A stretch of 64,000 bases of DNA. Source: Adiantum capillus-veneris. Taxonomy: Eukaryota > Streptophyta > Polypodiopsida > Polypodiales > Pteridaceae. The position numbers and the translations under genes are program-made. The notes below the pieces were generated by a model. That model did not search any database. It had not been told where the DNA came from and saw only the letters and a list, made by a program, of their open reading frames with translations. Numbering within the stretch: the stretch's first letter is position 1; each line of letters starts with the position of its first letter. Location of the stretch: assembly GCA_014529385.2 (NCBI GenBank), contig CM043963.1, positions 106,359,912 to 106,423,911 on the forward strand, given 5' to 3'. This document shows positions 14,279-27,600 of the stretch, one piece after another.

Positions 14279-16152
14279 TTTGAAATTTTTATTTATTGCT
14301 AAAATAGAATTTATTTCTAATTAATATCTCAATCAACAAAAAGATAAGTATTTTTTGTTTTGGGGTTTTAGAGTTCACTTTTGAGGTGAAATCAAGGCAA
14401 AATTTTCACTCAAGATTCCCACAATGGTAAAAGGCTCATGGAGGATAACTCTATATAGAACATTTTATTTTGATTAAACTACATTTTGATCAAATTTCTA
14501 ATAAATTATATAGAATGGTGATTCGATTGATGTGGAACTGCATAAGATGTCTATTTAATTGGGAGGTTGTATAATATGGCCAATTAAATCATATTATATG
14601 TACCATGTATAACGTACAATGAAACTTAGGTAATGCCTCAATATGATTATAGCAAAGGCATACCAGTTTGCAAAGATAGTAAATAGTAACATTTCTTTAA
14701 TTGTGAAGGCAAGGCCATCAGATACAACAATTTGATGATAGATATGTTTGGACTTTGAAGCATAATGTACCAACTCCACAAATCCTCTAGTTAGTCTCTA
14801 GAGTGTGGTCAACTAGGAGAATTACACAATTGCAAGTTGAGGGCTCATCGCCAGCCCTTCTTGGCCCTTGGATATTGTATATGCAAGTCAAAGTTGCCAC
14901 CAGCAGGGCTGCTAGTGTTTCCACTTGCTTAATTCCCAAAAGTATCATGTGACTAAGGAATCAAGGTCAAGGAGTCAAGAGAAACACAAAGGACCACAAG
15001 CAACAAGCACTAGGGAGGAAGGCTACATCATAAGTAGTAAACATATACAATAACACACCACAAGTAGGAACTATGATAAACACTCCCTTATAATCTTGGG
15101 TGTAGCATGTTGATTCTTTTATGTGGGAACAATGAAAGATGGGTAAGAAAATAGTGTGCCATCATATAGCACAGAGACTGCACAACTCCACATTCACTCT
15201 TGGAAAAATTTTTGTGGTCCCTGTATTGTGCTTGTTTTCTTTGCATAATGCTCATAGACTTAACTTTATTTTTATTTGATCTTGGCTATCCTCTTGGATA
15301 GGTAGGACAAAACAACCCCTAAAGAAATTTTCCTCTAAGGCTTGTTTTTTAGTAGGCTAATTGATTGGCATATTAAAACATACTATAGAGAGTGCTCCTT
15401 GGAGGGCATTTGTAGCCTGCAAGGTGCAAGCAAACAGGGAGCCTAAAGGTACTTCTCCTCTTGGTGTCCACACCCTTGTGGGTTTAAGTATCTTTCAACG
15501 ATGAGGGCCTTGCATCTCTGGCCAAAAGGCTCTACTCTCTTCCATGGACTTCCCCTTCTTTCAAGATTCGAGGAGGTTGCTCTCCTATCCCCTTTCTTGG
15601 GGGCAGCAGGTGGTCAAAGATACTGGTGGTTTTTTATGATTGTGTGCCATTCGGCAAGGAAGGGTGTCATGATTGGGCTTGGCTCGCTTGCTTTTTTTGT
15701 TGGCGCTTGGATTGCCTACAATATCCTACTATGGTGCTCTTGATATCTCATCTTGAATTTGCTCCTTTGGTGTTCAATGGTTCCCTTGTTGTGATAGTTG
15801 AATCAATTTGTAAGCCAGTGCCTTCTGCTATTGTGATGCAAGTAGTCAAGGGTGGGGTGGCAGGCCCTCTTGGTTGTTGGAACTACTACTAAGAGATACC
15901 CCTCCCCAAGGGTCTATGCAAAAATATGCAGTTTATACTTTTATACAATTTCAATATACATCAAAGTTGCAAAAGCGTTTGCATAAGAGAGGCCTTCTTA
16001 GCACCCGACCTATGGAGTTTAGGCCATGAGCCGGATTACATCCAGATGCACCTAGCGACTAGTGCTACCTCTGAATGGGTGATATGAATGAAAGTGTAGT
16101 CAAGAAAATAACATCGTGGAGGGTGAATATATGTGTACACTTCATTGCAGGA
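14279..16152. other. no gene recognised
   Basis: Several short open frames occur, including two overlapping ones at 15501-15892, but none shows a family motif and base composition is ordinary. I see no LTR, hairpin or tandem repeat here. Confidence 0.5.
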
Positions 16153-16318
<166 letters not shown>

Positions 16319-16555
16319 GTGGAGGGTGAAATAGAGTGTATAGAGACACAGGAGAATGACAAAGAGAATCTTTAAATGCCCCACCTAAATAAAACAGGCA
16401 ATCGTGAATTCACGCATTAACAAAATCTCAATATACCATTACATAAAAAAAAAATAAACGACTAGCAAAGCACCGGACCCTGTGTATGGATCGACTGGCC
16501 CACCCATCCACTTCCTCTCTGCTATGAAAAGAGAGAATTTCACTTTGTCGGGAGC

Positions 16556-16632
16556 AGCCAGAACACATCCAACCTACCTGAGCCAGAACACCTCCAACCT
16601 ACCAGAACACCTCCAACCTACCTGAGCCAGAC
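16556..16632. repeat. short minisatellite, about 22-25 bp unit
   Basis: Three copies of AGCCAGAACACCTCCAACCT-like sequence at 16556, 16581 and 16603, plus a partial fourth. The third copy lacks the AGC start. Confidence 0.8.
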
Positions 16633-18514
16633 ATAGGCTAAAGAGGCCGCTTTTCCTCCTTCCATAAACCCGAGGTCTGAAAGGATCCCAAATACAAGTA
16701 GGTGGTAGTATATCAGCACCAGCCATACCAATTTAGGTGCCACGCATCTTCAATGCCCACCATCGGGTGTTTAGACAAAGCCAAGGCAAGACCCCTGATG
16801 CGTTAGTGGTGTAGGCCATTAACCCTGATGCACTAACCGTGTAGATGATCCTAATAAAAAATCAGACCTAGGCGACACCCCCAATCTAGCCAATCCCCAG
16901 ATATTATGATCCATATGGGCTTCCACAATCAAAATCACAACCATATCTATGGCAGGTCTCAACCCTTGACCATAAACCATATTCCATTATGAACCAACTC
17001 CCACACTTGGAGTTTGACATATCCACTACAACCAAAAAAAGCCCACACACATGGCCCTTAAGACATGAACTTTCTATGCATAAAAGAAGCCCAACCAGCG
17101 ACTAAACATGACTTCAAAATCCAATTTTGAAAATGTCTAACCATGCATAAGTGATGCACTATGACCGCACCTCACCCCCCTAGCACATAGAGCTAGTTTT
17201 GGCCTAGAAGGATGGAAAGCAACATACACATGTGCATGAGGTGTCCACATCCATCCTTGAGGTTCCATATATCACATGAATTTATTCCATCAACATAATC
17301 ATGATGCGGAACAACCTCGTCACTTTGATCAACCATAAACCATAACATCACATATATGCAAAAAACAACATTTTACCATTTTTGGGTGCATGCATAACAA
17401 GAAAATGAAACTATTTGATCTCAAAAGAATGCATCTATCTCAGCCCCATAATATAGACTAACACCTTACCACATCACTTTGCCCATATGAAACTTGTCTA
17501 TCAAACGGTAACACAAAAAGAAGGCCACATGTGCCCGCACTATTAGGGTTGACGAACCATACACCCCGTTGACATCAAACACTTGAAATTAACTCACCAA
17601 TATAAACCATTAAAAATATATGAACATCTCATTCAAATCATGACTTCATATGGCACTTCCCCTTGGTAGCACCCCTACACGTGTAGGTAACCCTGTACAT
17701 GGAACAGTTAATAACTCGCACTCAAGAAGTGATCTCAGAGACCTAAATACATTTATCATCAATTTTAATCAATATTTTAATTTGGCTAAGTGGTTTTCTT
17801 CATCCAATGAGTCTATATAGTGGTTCTCCAAGGAGCCTTGGCTCCAAAATTTTGGCAATGCAATGGGCAACAAACTATATTTGTACCATAACTCTTTGCT
17901 CCTGCAAATTTTCCACATGACACCCAAGAGAAAAAATATACTAAATGATGTGTTGAATCTTTGGTTTAAAGGGTTCAGCTTGATTCATAGTGATTTGAGA
18001 GATATGAATAGAACATTGCTCCTATCACCTACGTGATTTGAAACGAAAAGCACTTTCTATGTACACCTGTGACCATAAACACACCGTGTGCATAAATCGG
18101 CATGCTAAAAATGATGAAACAACAAGAGCATCCCCTGAAAGTCCATACATGACCTAACTAGCTCACTAAATAATTAAAAATTAACAAATGTCTTTTTTTT
18201 TACTTTATTTCTAAAATTTTACAATATTGGTTAAAAATACATATATATAAGGTTAAGAAAGATCTAAGGAGGGTTCTTTGTGTTGAAGGTTGAGAGGAGA
18301 GTCACTTGAAATTTGAGTTGAGAGGTAATCGATAGGCCTGTTATCGTTCTAGGGTACTTAGTTGTGGATCAGCGAGCAAGTGGAATTGTGGATGTGTTGG
18401 CACACTGCTAGCTAGGCATGGTTGGGGCTGCTTGCATCCTATTGACTAATTTATTATGCTATCACATCATGTCCACTCCTTGATTCCTAGGTGCAGATAG
18501 CAATAGGCTAGTAG
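16633..18514. other. no gene recognised
   Basis: No frame on either strand gives a recognisable protein. No repeat longer than a few tens of bases was noticed. Confidence 0.5.
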
Positions 18515-19560
18515 ATGGCAAGTAGTACTCTCCTTTTTGATCATCTGAAGGCTTACTTTCAGGCCTTAGAAGGGATAATATTCGTCCTCATAGTGGGCTT
18601 CATTATCGTGCTTTCACTCTACGGTGGTGGGAGGGAGGTACATGATCCTTCAAGTTGGGGCTCTCATCTCAACATGGGTGCAGACTTTGTCTTCACAATG
18701 GAGGGGAAGAAAAGAGCTAATGAATCCCATACAAATGCCTCCACTCCAGAAAAGATCGTGAAACCTTCTTGGTTTGGCATTTGTACACTGGCTTAGGAAT
18801 TTTTTCACAGGCGGAGCTTAGTTCAGAAGTAGCGATATAAAGCTTAGAGGCCTGTTGTGCTCACTCGGTAGTACTCTATTTTATAAGCCGACAAATGTTG
18901 AACAATAAAATAGAGTTTTGATGAATGTCGACCCAAGGCTTATGAGAGTGGGCCGCAACAAGGACAAAGAAACAAAATTGAAATCTGCCAGTTCACAGTG
19001 GTGAGCAAAGGCTTCTATATGGTAGAGTGCATCTCCAAGAGAATTGTTCAGGATCTAGTTATGACAGAAGGCATCTGGGGGGCTTCCCACTTTGCTTATG
19101 CTATGATTTGGATGCCCAAGTTCTATTCAAACAAAGATTTTATGGACTCTTTCATGGTATGGGTTATGCTCAAGGGCCTCCCTCTCTAGCTCCATGACCA
19201 TGTGGACTTCATAGCTGCTATGCTAGGCCAAGTGCATATTGTGGAACATGAGCAGACCCAGTTTCAAATCTTTGGATGTTAATATGTGTAGATTTGCCTT
19301 TTGACAAGACTTGGCATTTTCCTTGTTTGTCGATGCCTGCTACAAATGTCGTAGAATTTGTCAATATGCTAGGGACTACCCCCATGTAGAAGTTGTCCAT
19401 AGTTCAATAGTCATATCAACTTGGAGATGTGTCACCAAGGATTCCAAGCCCTCTGCGGGTGACATCATGTTGGAAGAAAATACCAAAAATCGGGATATGA
19501 CTCATGAGGAGGTGGTTAGAGAGATGAATTGTCTATCAAAAAATATGGAAGAGAAACCAT
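18515..19560 (+). pseudogene. DUF4283-like LINE ORF1 relic
   Basis: Plus-strand frames give a gag-like ORF1 in order: an N-terminal segment (18515-18796), then FTVVSKGFYMVECISKR and WMPKFYSNKDFMDSF with VWVMLKGLPL (18995-19189). After an in-frame stop comes AAMLGQVHIVEHEQTQF. The VWV.LKGLPL block with upstream Trp-Met-Pro is the pattern of the DUF4283 domain in plant LINE ORF1 proteins. A decayed zinc knuckle follows at about 19329 (CYKCRRICQYARDY). In it the CX2C pair is kept, the His is Gln and the last Cys is Tyr. A frameshift lies near 19290. No reverse transcriptase follows in the window. Confidence 0.5.
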
Positions 19561-20967
19561 AATCACCCGTCGAACCCTTTGTAGAGGCTCTGGAAATCTC
19601 TAAAATCCCCAAGCACTACATTAAGATCCAAGACATACAGGACTAGAAGCTAGACCTCTTAAGTGATATTGTAAATTTTTTGGGTTCTACTACTAGTACT
19701 AGCCAGGCGAAAAAGAAGAAGAAGAAAAAAAGTGTTATCTTGTTGGTGTAGCAAGCCAATGGCAGGATGCATGGTTGGCTCATGATTGGACCCAGGCTAT
19801 GGTGATTAATAGGTTCTCCTCTTGGCATTATGGTCCGTGGCAATGGCTTGATGGGCAAGGGGATTGCAGTGGCAAAGCTCTCTCCTTGGTGGCAACCCTA
19901 AGCTTTTTGCACTTAGTTTCAACATGGCACCCTTCATTAGTTGATGTTATGGATTTATGGATGTGGGTATTAGAAGATGACATGGCTCGGTGGGAGCATG
20001 GCTTTCATTGTAACTTTTTGGTATATTTCTAAAATATTTCTCCACTCACTACACTGAGTTTGAAAAAAAACAAGGTTGTATGTTAAGTTAATTAAGAACA
20101 TAATGAGAATGATGTGCTTTATTATTTATAAAAAAATCAAGATTTAAAATATCAACAAAGTTTTATTTTTGCAATACTCATTCCAATAATTGCGAGCAAA
20201 GATTGAATTTTAAAAAACAATATATTTAACCCCTCCATGTGCCAAATGATCCATGGAAGCATGAAAAATAATAATAGGTCCATTGAGTGATAGGGGAGAC
20301 ACCAGATAAAGGAAATATCTCAAAAGAAACATCCCAGAATCATAGCAAGAAACATGTTAGATAGAGAACCGCCTTGTAGAAGAAAACTACACCTACCAAA
20401 TAATGCCACATAAGGGGGGAGTCACCCATTCCATCACCTCATACAAGGACTTTGTCATCAACAACCGCAGATGACACAAGCCACATGGTTTTTTGGAGAG
20501 CCTAGCACCATCAAGCCGATTTGTAGCCACCATGAGAGACCCAATAGTACAAAAGCATGCAGGGGACCCCACCTCATTAAATAAGGGCCCTCAATGCCAC
20601 CACAAAGTGTAGATTTTTACATGATCCATACTTCACATGACGGAGACTTGCAAGAGTACTAGTTGCCATTTCCTCCCATGGGGGAGAAGGGAGGGCAACC
20701 TCTCCCACTTAAAAAAATCAGGGGGATAGTAGATCACATTGGAGCTACCGAGTCAAGGCAGCTAGGATCCCCCTATAGGAGCAAACCCCCACCCCACATG
20801 CCCACAACCTCCCAAGTCCTCCCTAAAACGTGCCAATTTAGGGAAAATTGGATGCTTCGTGTGTGTCCCAAAAGTCTTTGTCAAGCCCTACATAGGAGAG
20901 GCAGAGCCCAAGAAGTAGGGGATGAGAGAGAAACTCATACACACACACACAAGATCCCTTTGTACAC
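19561..20967. other. no gene recognised
   Basis: The first 150 bases may be the tail of the LINE ORF1 relic. The rest has short open frames without family motifs. The left edge of the E1 LTR may lie in this stretch, but I cannot place it. Confidence 0.45.
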
Positions 20968-21365
20968 AAGGGGAAAGAGGGACACATGTCATCTCCCTAG
21001 CCCAGATGCCCACAAGGTGTACTCAAATCCTACTGGATGGCCTTGGAGGTGGACCAATGAGAATTATGCTAGAGTAAATCTAGTTTAATTAATTTAAAAA
21101 CACTTGATAAAAGAACCAATAAGAATTAAGCTCTCTAGAAGACTATTAGACAGTCTCCCAAGGGGACCAATGAGCATTCAGCAGCTCAATGGCTTTCCTG
21201 AGTCCTATTGGCCAGGAGGCAAAGGGGTCCAATGAGAGTTTACTTGAATTATTGAATTACCTAAAGCTCTCACAAAAGGGGAAAGTGGGACACATGTCAG
21301 AAGGCTATCATTTATGCTGCTTAATTGTCATTGGTGAAGCCTGGGGAGGTCCAATAGGATGCTAG
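20968..21365. repeat. degenerate repeats with GGACCAATGAGAATT core
   Basis: GG(A/T)CCAATGAG.(A/G)TT-like words recur at about 21051, 21111, 21161, 21225 and 21345, mostly 50-64 bp apart with one double step. GGGACACATGTCA with a preceding AAGGGGAAAG occurs at about 20968 and again about 305 bp later. This may be the outer part of the E1 LTR. Confidence 0.5.
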
Positions 21366-22014
21366 CATGAGTAATTAGCAAGGGGGTTCGACCAAGAGAG
21401 AGGGGGGGGCGGGGGGGGGGGGGGGGGCTGATTTTTGCAAGGCATTAACACACACACACACACACTCACACTCACACAATCTCACGTGTGAAGTAAAGAA
21501 GACTCTCTCTCCTTCTCAAGCTTTAATAGAAAGTTTATCACCTACTCCAAGCTTGTGAGAAGGAAGGCCTGCACCAACAACTCTTGGCTTTGTGATGAAA
21601 ATCCAACCAAGAGTCAAGCTTCAATGCATGATCAACTCCTCTACCATGCTAATTACTAAGATAATCTATGCTAATATGAGTGATTATGTGAGGAGGTGTA
21701 CATCTTTCTTGTAAGAATACTCCTTCTTCCTCTCAATCTACTCTGATACCCTGCTAGCTCTCACCATCTTCGAAGGTGTGTGAGATTTTGATGTTGTGTT
21801 TGATAAGTGTTTTGCGTAGTGCATGAAGTTTCCATCTTCATTGCACTAGCTAGTATTGAAGGAACACAAGAAATTGTATTGTAAAATGTCTCTCTTGATG
21901 GGAGAAACCATAATACAAAGCCTTTTGGAGGGGGGACCGGATCCATGACAATCCGGTCCTCAACTGTTGTCAATTGCTTAATTTCTCTCTCTTTTGAAGT
22001 ATTGTTCATGCTAT
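21366..22014 (+). repeat. E1 5' LTR, left piece
   Basis: This piece aligns in inverse orientation with 7500-8125 and includes the poly-G run at 21402-21427. It is cut at 22014 by the insertion of E2; the rest of the LTR resumes at 32371. The target bases CTAT (22011-22014) are repeated at 32371-32374. The left edge is not certain and may lie further upstream. Confidence 0.65.
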
Positions 22015-24613
22015 TGGGGCGGTCCGGGGCGGGCAACAAGACGAGCGGCCTCTAAACACCCTTCGAGGCTCCCGTGCTCCTCAATTGGGGCTGGGGCAAG
22101 CAAAATCAGAGACAACAACAACCCACAGCCAGAAACCAAACAAGAAAAGGGGTACAACCTAGTTGTAGATGCGAACTAGGACGCACGTGATATCTCCTTG
22201 TACTCAAACACACAAAGAGAGGGGAACGCAAGATAGCCACACACACCAAACACAAACATTCACCACGCCAGAGAGAGGTAAAGCGCACAAATCAACTTGA
22301 GCAACTTAGTCTTAGCCTTAAAGACTAGATGCACACACAGCTTGATGAGAAATAGAGAGACAACACAAAAATTTACCTTGTTGCCAATACACAAATTGTC
22401 TTAGGGTCACGCGAGCCCTCTCACCGAGCACCCTCTTACAATTGAAAGTTTTGGCAAACAATTCAACAAGCCCTTAAACCACCAAGCATGAAATGGCACA
22501 ACAAACTTCAAGGACAATATACCTTCAACCACCTGATGAGCCAACTTATCAAGTCAATTTGGAGAGAAGAGTCGTAGTTGCAGCATACAATTGTACCCAA
22601 AACTATGAATCTTATTTATGGACAAGATTAGGCTACAAGTGTAATTGTAGAGTATAGTATCACTCCATTCCTCTAGATGGCATAACTAACTTCAAGCTTC
22701 TCCATGCACCTATGTGTAATGATGAAATAGAGCACTCACGATGCACACACTCTACACTTCTAGTCTTGAAGAGTGGTGTGTTATGTGTTGAGAATGGTGT
22801 GGTGTAGTGTAATCATGTGATGATTTACAAGGGAGAGAAGGGCTCTATTTATAGGTTTTAGAAGCCCCGATTAGGATTAGGCCTAATCAAGTTTATTTGA
22901 AGGAATAAAAGATTATGCATATTTTTTTATTTCTTATTTTAATGAGGGTGGGACTCTCTTGTCCTTTGAGTCACATGGATGTGGGCTCAAGGGAAGAGAA
23001 TTATTGAGGATGATAGGAGAGAAGATTGAGTGAATAATTTGGGAATGCCTACTCTAGTAGAGGGTGCATTTTACAATAAGGTTAGTGGTTAGTAGTTAGT
23101 AATTATCACTAAAAAATATTTACAAAATCATTCACCAAATGGTGAGATATATGATGAGAAAAGTTAGAGAAGGGATGAGCTTGTAAAGAGAGGTTGAAGC
23201 TTTGGAGAAGTTGACATTCACCTCTTTACAACACCGGAAGAAGAAGTAGTCAGCATGGCGAAGCAGCGTGTGTCGATGAAGCTATGTTATTTCAAACCTT
23301 GGAAAATTCATGATAAAAGCCTTCATTTGCAGAGGTTATCCTTGGATTTTTGCTGATTTTTTGAAGTTCTTTACAAAGCTGAAGAGAGTATGGTAATATG
23401 GACATATATGTAGAGAGAAAGGGGGACACATAGGGTGTAGAAATGGAGGATGAAGGCTATGGAGGTGTGAGAGATGTGGCAATGGTGAAGAGGCTGAATT
23501 AGGACATGGGAGTTGTAGGTTTGGGAGTGGAAAGGAGAGGGAGGAGTGTTTGTGAAAGAGGAAAATGATAAAGTGGAAGAAGGAATGTGGCTGCATAGCA
23601 TGGGCAAACTGGGGTCCACCAATAAAATTATAGCTCACAGCTCGTAGCGCAAAAAAATATGAAAAAATTTGAGGTGAAAGTTCAGCTCTCGAGCTACAAC
23701 TTTTGTTTCTATTACCTTTTCAAATTCGGGGAGCATGTGATCTTTCAAAATTCAGCAAAACCGACTATTGTTTCCATTGCACAAAGTCCTTGTGAGGTCT
23801 TTCTTTGGATGATTCTTTTGAATACCTCGAAGAGTAAGCTTCCCATGGTGCATGCATGCATTCCACATACCCTTGACCTTATTTGGTAGGTCTATAATTG
23901 AAGATATTGTTGAGATCATGATATAAATGAATAGTACAACTAAGAAAATCAAATATTGAGGGGTCTAAAAAATATGTACATGTCCAATATAAATAATATA
24001 GGTGGAAAAAATATAAAGGGGTCAAAATAAATCTCTCTTATTATAAGTCTACCATAAAAAGATGAATATTTTTGGTGGTCTAATTTATGAGAGTAATAAA
24101 GAATATATGTAGGAAGGAAAAAATCACAATAGTGAAAAAATATACACATAAATAGAACTAGTTTTTTTTAAAAATTTTGTAGGGATGGAGTTACACCAAA
24201 AATAAGAGAAGCTTGCATGAAATTATTTTTATATGGAATAAAGAGTATGTGAAAATGGTAAGAAAAAATATGGTAATGGTGAGTCAATGTACATAGCATA
24301 AATAACACACCATAGGTAGAAATAATTATATGAATACCAAAATAATTATGAAAAATCCTTTTGTTTAGGCCTTATATACAATAAAATATTTATACACAAA
24401 TGGGCCATAATATTTTTTATTTTTTTATTTTTTTAGCTCAACTAGCCCAGTGACTAGGTAATTAATGGTTTTTAAGAAGATATGGGAAAAGTCCCCTAAC
24501 TCACACACACCTATATACAGTGAAATGGTAGGGATAGCCACAGTGTTTGGATGATTTTGGTAGGGTGGGTTAACTCACTATGGCAATTACGGAAAGCCGA
24601 AAAACGGCTATCA
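22015..24613 (-). repeat. E2 3' LTR
   Basis: Direct repeat of 29772-32370. On the plus strand it starts TGGGGCGGTCC and ends GGCTATCA. The short open frames inside (for example around 23336-23638) recur in the other LTR only because the LTRs are copies; they show no family motif. Confidence 0.93.
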
Positions 24614-24630
24614 TTAGCCCTCCCCCAGGA
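24614..24630 (-). other. E2 polypurine tract
   Basis: On the minus strand CCTGGGGGAGGGCTAA directly precedes the TGATAG start of the 3' LTR. This is where plus-strand DNA synthesis would be primed. It lies only a few bases after the end of the pol frame at 24642. Confidence 0.75.
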
Positions 24631-24641
24631 TGATGGTATAT

Positions 24642-27600
24642 TCATGTACCATCATAGAGCATCTTTTCCAAAGAGAGTGCTTCAGAGTCCTTGACAAGAT
24701 CTTCATTGTTTGGCCCCTCAAAATTTTGGTTGGAGTTACACTCATGCTTCATGTAACAATACTTACATGAGATAGCTGCCCTTTGATAGATCTTTGGTAG
24801 ATCCTTTGGTAGAAGGCGACTCAAATAGGGCTTCAAGCGATAACCATTTACCTTCCTAGAGTGCTCTTTCCCATTCAAGTCCATAAGTTGATAGTAACTT
24901 GAATTGAAATCCTTCTTAACTATGTATGGCCCTTGCCATCTAGTTTCAAATTTGGCATCAAAACAATTATCGAGTCGATTGTCATACCTTAGCACAAGAT
25001 CTCCTTCATTGATGCCTTTGTCCTTTAGTTTCTTGTCAAGCTTCTCCTTCGCCTGCGTAGCTTTCCTCTTGTAGCACTCGTATGCTGCTTCTCTTTTCCA
25101 CTCAAGCTCATCTAAGGTAAGAAGTCGATCCATCCATGCTTCTTGATCATCTTGTGCTGCTTTGCCATGAAGTCGTATTGTTGGGATGTTGAGCTCAATT
25201 GGTTGTAAAGCCTCTTGACCATAGACCAAGTGAAATGGTGTAAACTCCGTGTCTTCCCTATATGTGGTTCGATACGTCCACAAGGCACCATCCAAGAAGT
25301 CATCCCACAACTTTGTCTTGTTTCTCACCATATTTCTAATGATGCCTGCAATGACACCATTAGCTTTTTCTACTAGACCATTGGATTGGGGATAGTAGGG
25401 TGTACTATGACGATGTAGAATGTGAAGTTCTTCACATAATTCTGTAAGCAAGCCCTTTCTAAACCGTGGACCATTATCAGAAACAATCTCCAAAGGTGTG
25501 CCAAATCTACAACAAATGTGAGTGTAGACAAATTTGCTCACTGTCCTCTCATTTATCTTTGCCACACTTTGTGCTTCTACCCATCTCATCATGTAGTCTA
25601 TGGCCACCAAGATATACGATTTCCCATTTTTAGTCCTAGGCAATGGACCCATAGCATCAATGCCCCATTTTTCAAATGGACCATTTTGCAATACTAGCCC
25701 TCCCCCTGCTTTTCTTGTGACTCGTCGAAAAGCTCCATCAAAGAACAAGGTAAAACCATTAGGAATACTTTTAGGTGGTGGCAATGGTAGGGTATTTACT
25801 TCAGGCACCTTAATCTCCCTCTCATGTACCCCATAAGTAAGGATCCCTGCCAATTGTGCACGCACACTATCTTCTACCTTGAAAGAGTATTGGAACTCTT
25901 GCAATTCCATAATCCACTTTGAGATCCTAGTGCTAATATTCATTTGAGATGACACCCAAGGAAACAAATTTTCTGCAGTGAGAATTACAAAAGGTTTTGG
26001 TAGCAAGTAGGATCTAAACTTTCTCACCGCAAACATGAGAGAAAGCATCATGAATTCTGCCTCCGTGTAGCCTCTCTCCAAAGCATTCATGACCCTACTA
26101 GCAAAGTAGATGGGTTGCATCCTGGTACTGTGGGGATCTTGTTATAATAAAACTGCACCAATTGTTTCCTTCCCAACACTAGAGCTAACAAATAATGTGT
26201 CCTCCCAACAAGGAGGCATGAGTATTGGTAGCTATGACAAAATGACTTTAATGTTACAAAATCACTCTTCAAGCTCATAAGACCATGCAAATTCTACTTG
26301 TTGTGTCAACTTTTGCAAAGGATGAAGCAACTCCGAAGCTAAGTGAATAAAGCGTGACATATACTTCACCTTTTGAATGAATGAGATGACCTCTTTGAGA
26401 TCCTTGGGTGATGGGAGCTCAATAAGAGCCTTTGCCTTTGAAGGATCCACCTCAATGCCTTTATAGGAAACCTTGTGACCAAGCAAGATCACTTCATCCT
26501 CACCTATGTGACACTTGTGGGGGTTGAGTTGACCTCCCATGTCGTAGAGCTTCTTTAAACCTTCTTCTACCCTTTGTAGATGCAATGATTTTGAGCTATA
26601 AATGCAAAAATCATCAATAAAAACCCTAATGGACTTTCCAAAGAATTCTTGAAACACCATGTTCATGAAGCGTTGGAAAGTTGCAGGAGCATTTGTCAAT
26701 CCAAATGGCATGACTCTAAAAGCATAACAACCCCAAGGAGTGATGAAGGTTGTTTTCAACTGATCTTCCAATGCGATACTTATTTGAAAGTAACCCGAGT
26801 AGCCATCACACACAGTGTACTTCTCATGACCAGCTACCTCATTTAGTATCTCATCCTGAAATGGGAGGGGAAAGTGATCTCTTTTTGTTGCCTCATTGAG
26901 TGGACGGTAATCCACACACACCCTCCACTTGCCATTTTTCTTAGGAGTGACAAAAACGGGAGAGACCCACTCTGAATTATCCACTGGATAAATGAAACCT
27001 GCTGCTAGAAGCTTTCTTACCTCCTTGAGTAAAGCTTGCTCCTTGATGACTCCTAGCCTTCGTAGCTTCTGAGCCTTAGGTGTGGCCTCTGGCTTCAACT
27101 CAATTTTGTGTTGAACAACATCTACTCCACGCACATCGGTGTAGTCTTTAGCAAAAAGCCTAGGAAATTTCCTTAACACACCTTTGAGCTCCTCTCTTTC
27201 ATCCTTTGTAAGTGTTGTAGATAACATACCTTCTAGCATTCTTTCATCTTCCACTTTTGGGTTTTCTTGGGAACCTACCTCTTCCAAACCTGGGCAAGAG
27301 GTCTCTTGGTTGTTTGGCTTAAACCTTACCCCCATGACTTCGATGGAAGACTCCTCTTCAGTAATGCTGCCACTACTTTCTCCTTCTGAAGTGCTATCGG
27401 TCCCGCCTTCCTCAGTCTCACTTTGAGATTATTCTTCATGGAGCTCCTCTTGGCGTTGCTCCTTCATGTCAAAGACAACCTTCTTATGATTGTCATTCCT
27501 GCAAATTATCTTTCCACTCTCCCAATCCTACAAAGCTCGCATTTTCATTAGCCATTGTCTCCCTAGGATAAATGGGTAACCATTTACTTTGGTAGACATG

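Noticed and set aside
15501-15892. Two overlapping plus-strand open frames of 80 and 88 codons
   Set aside because: No recognisable motif and no conserved neighbour; likely chance frames in eroded sequence.
20663-21088. 141-codon plus-strand open frame
   Set aside because: Composition follows the local repeats, no family motif is present, and it lies in a probable LTR-related region.
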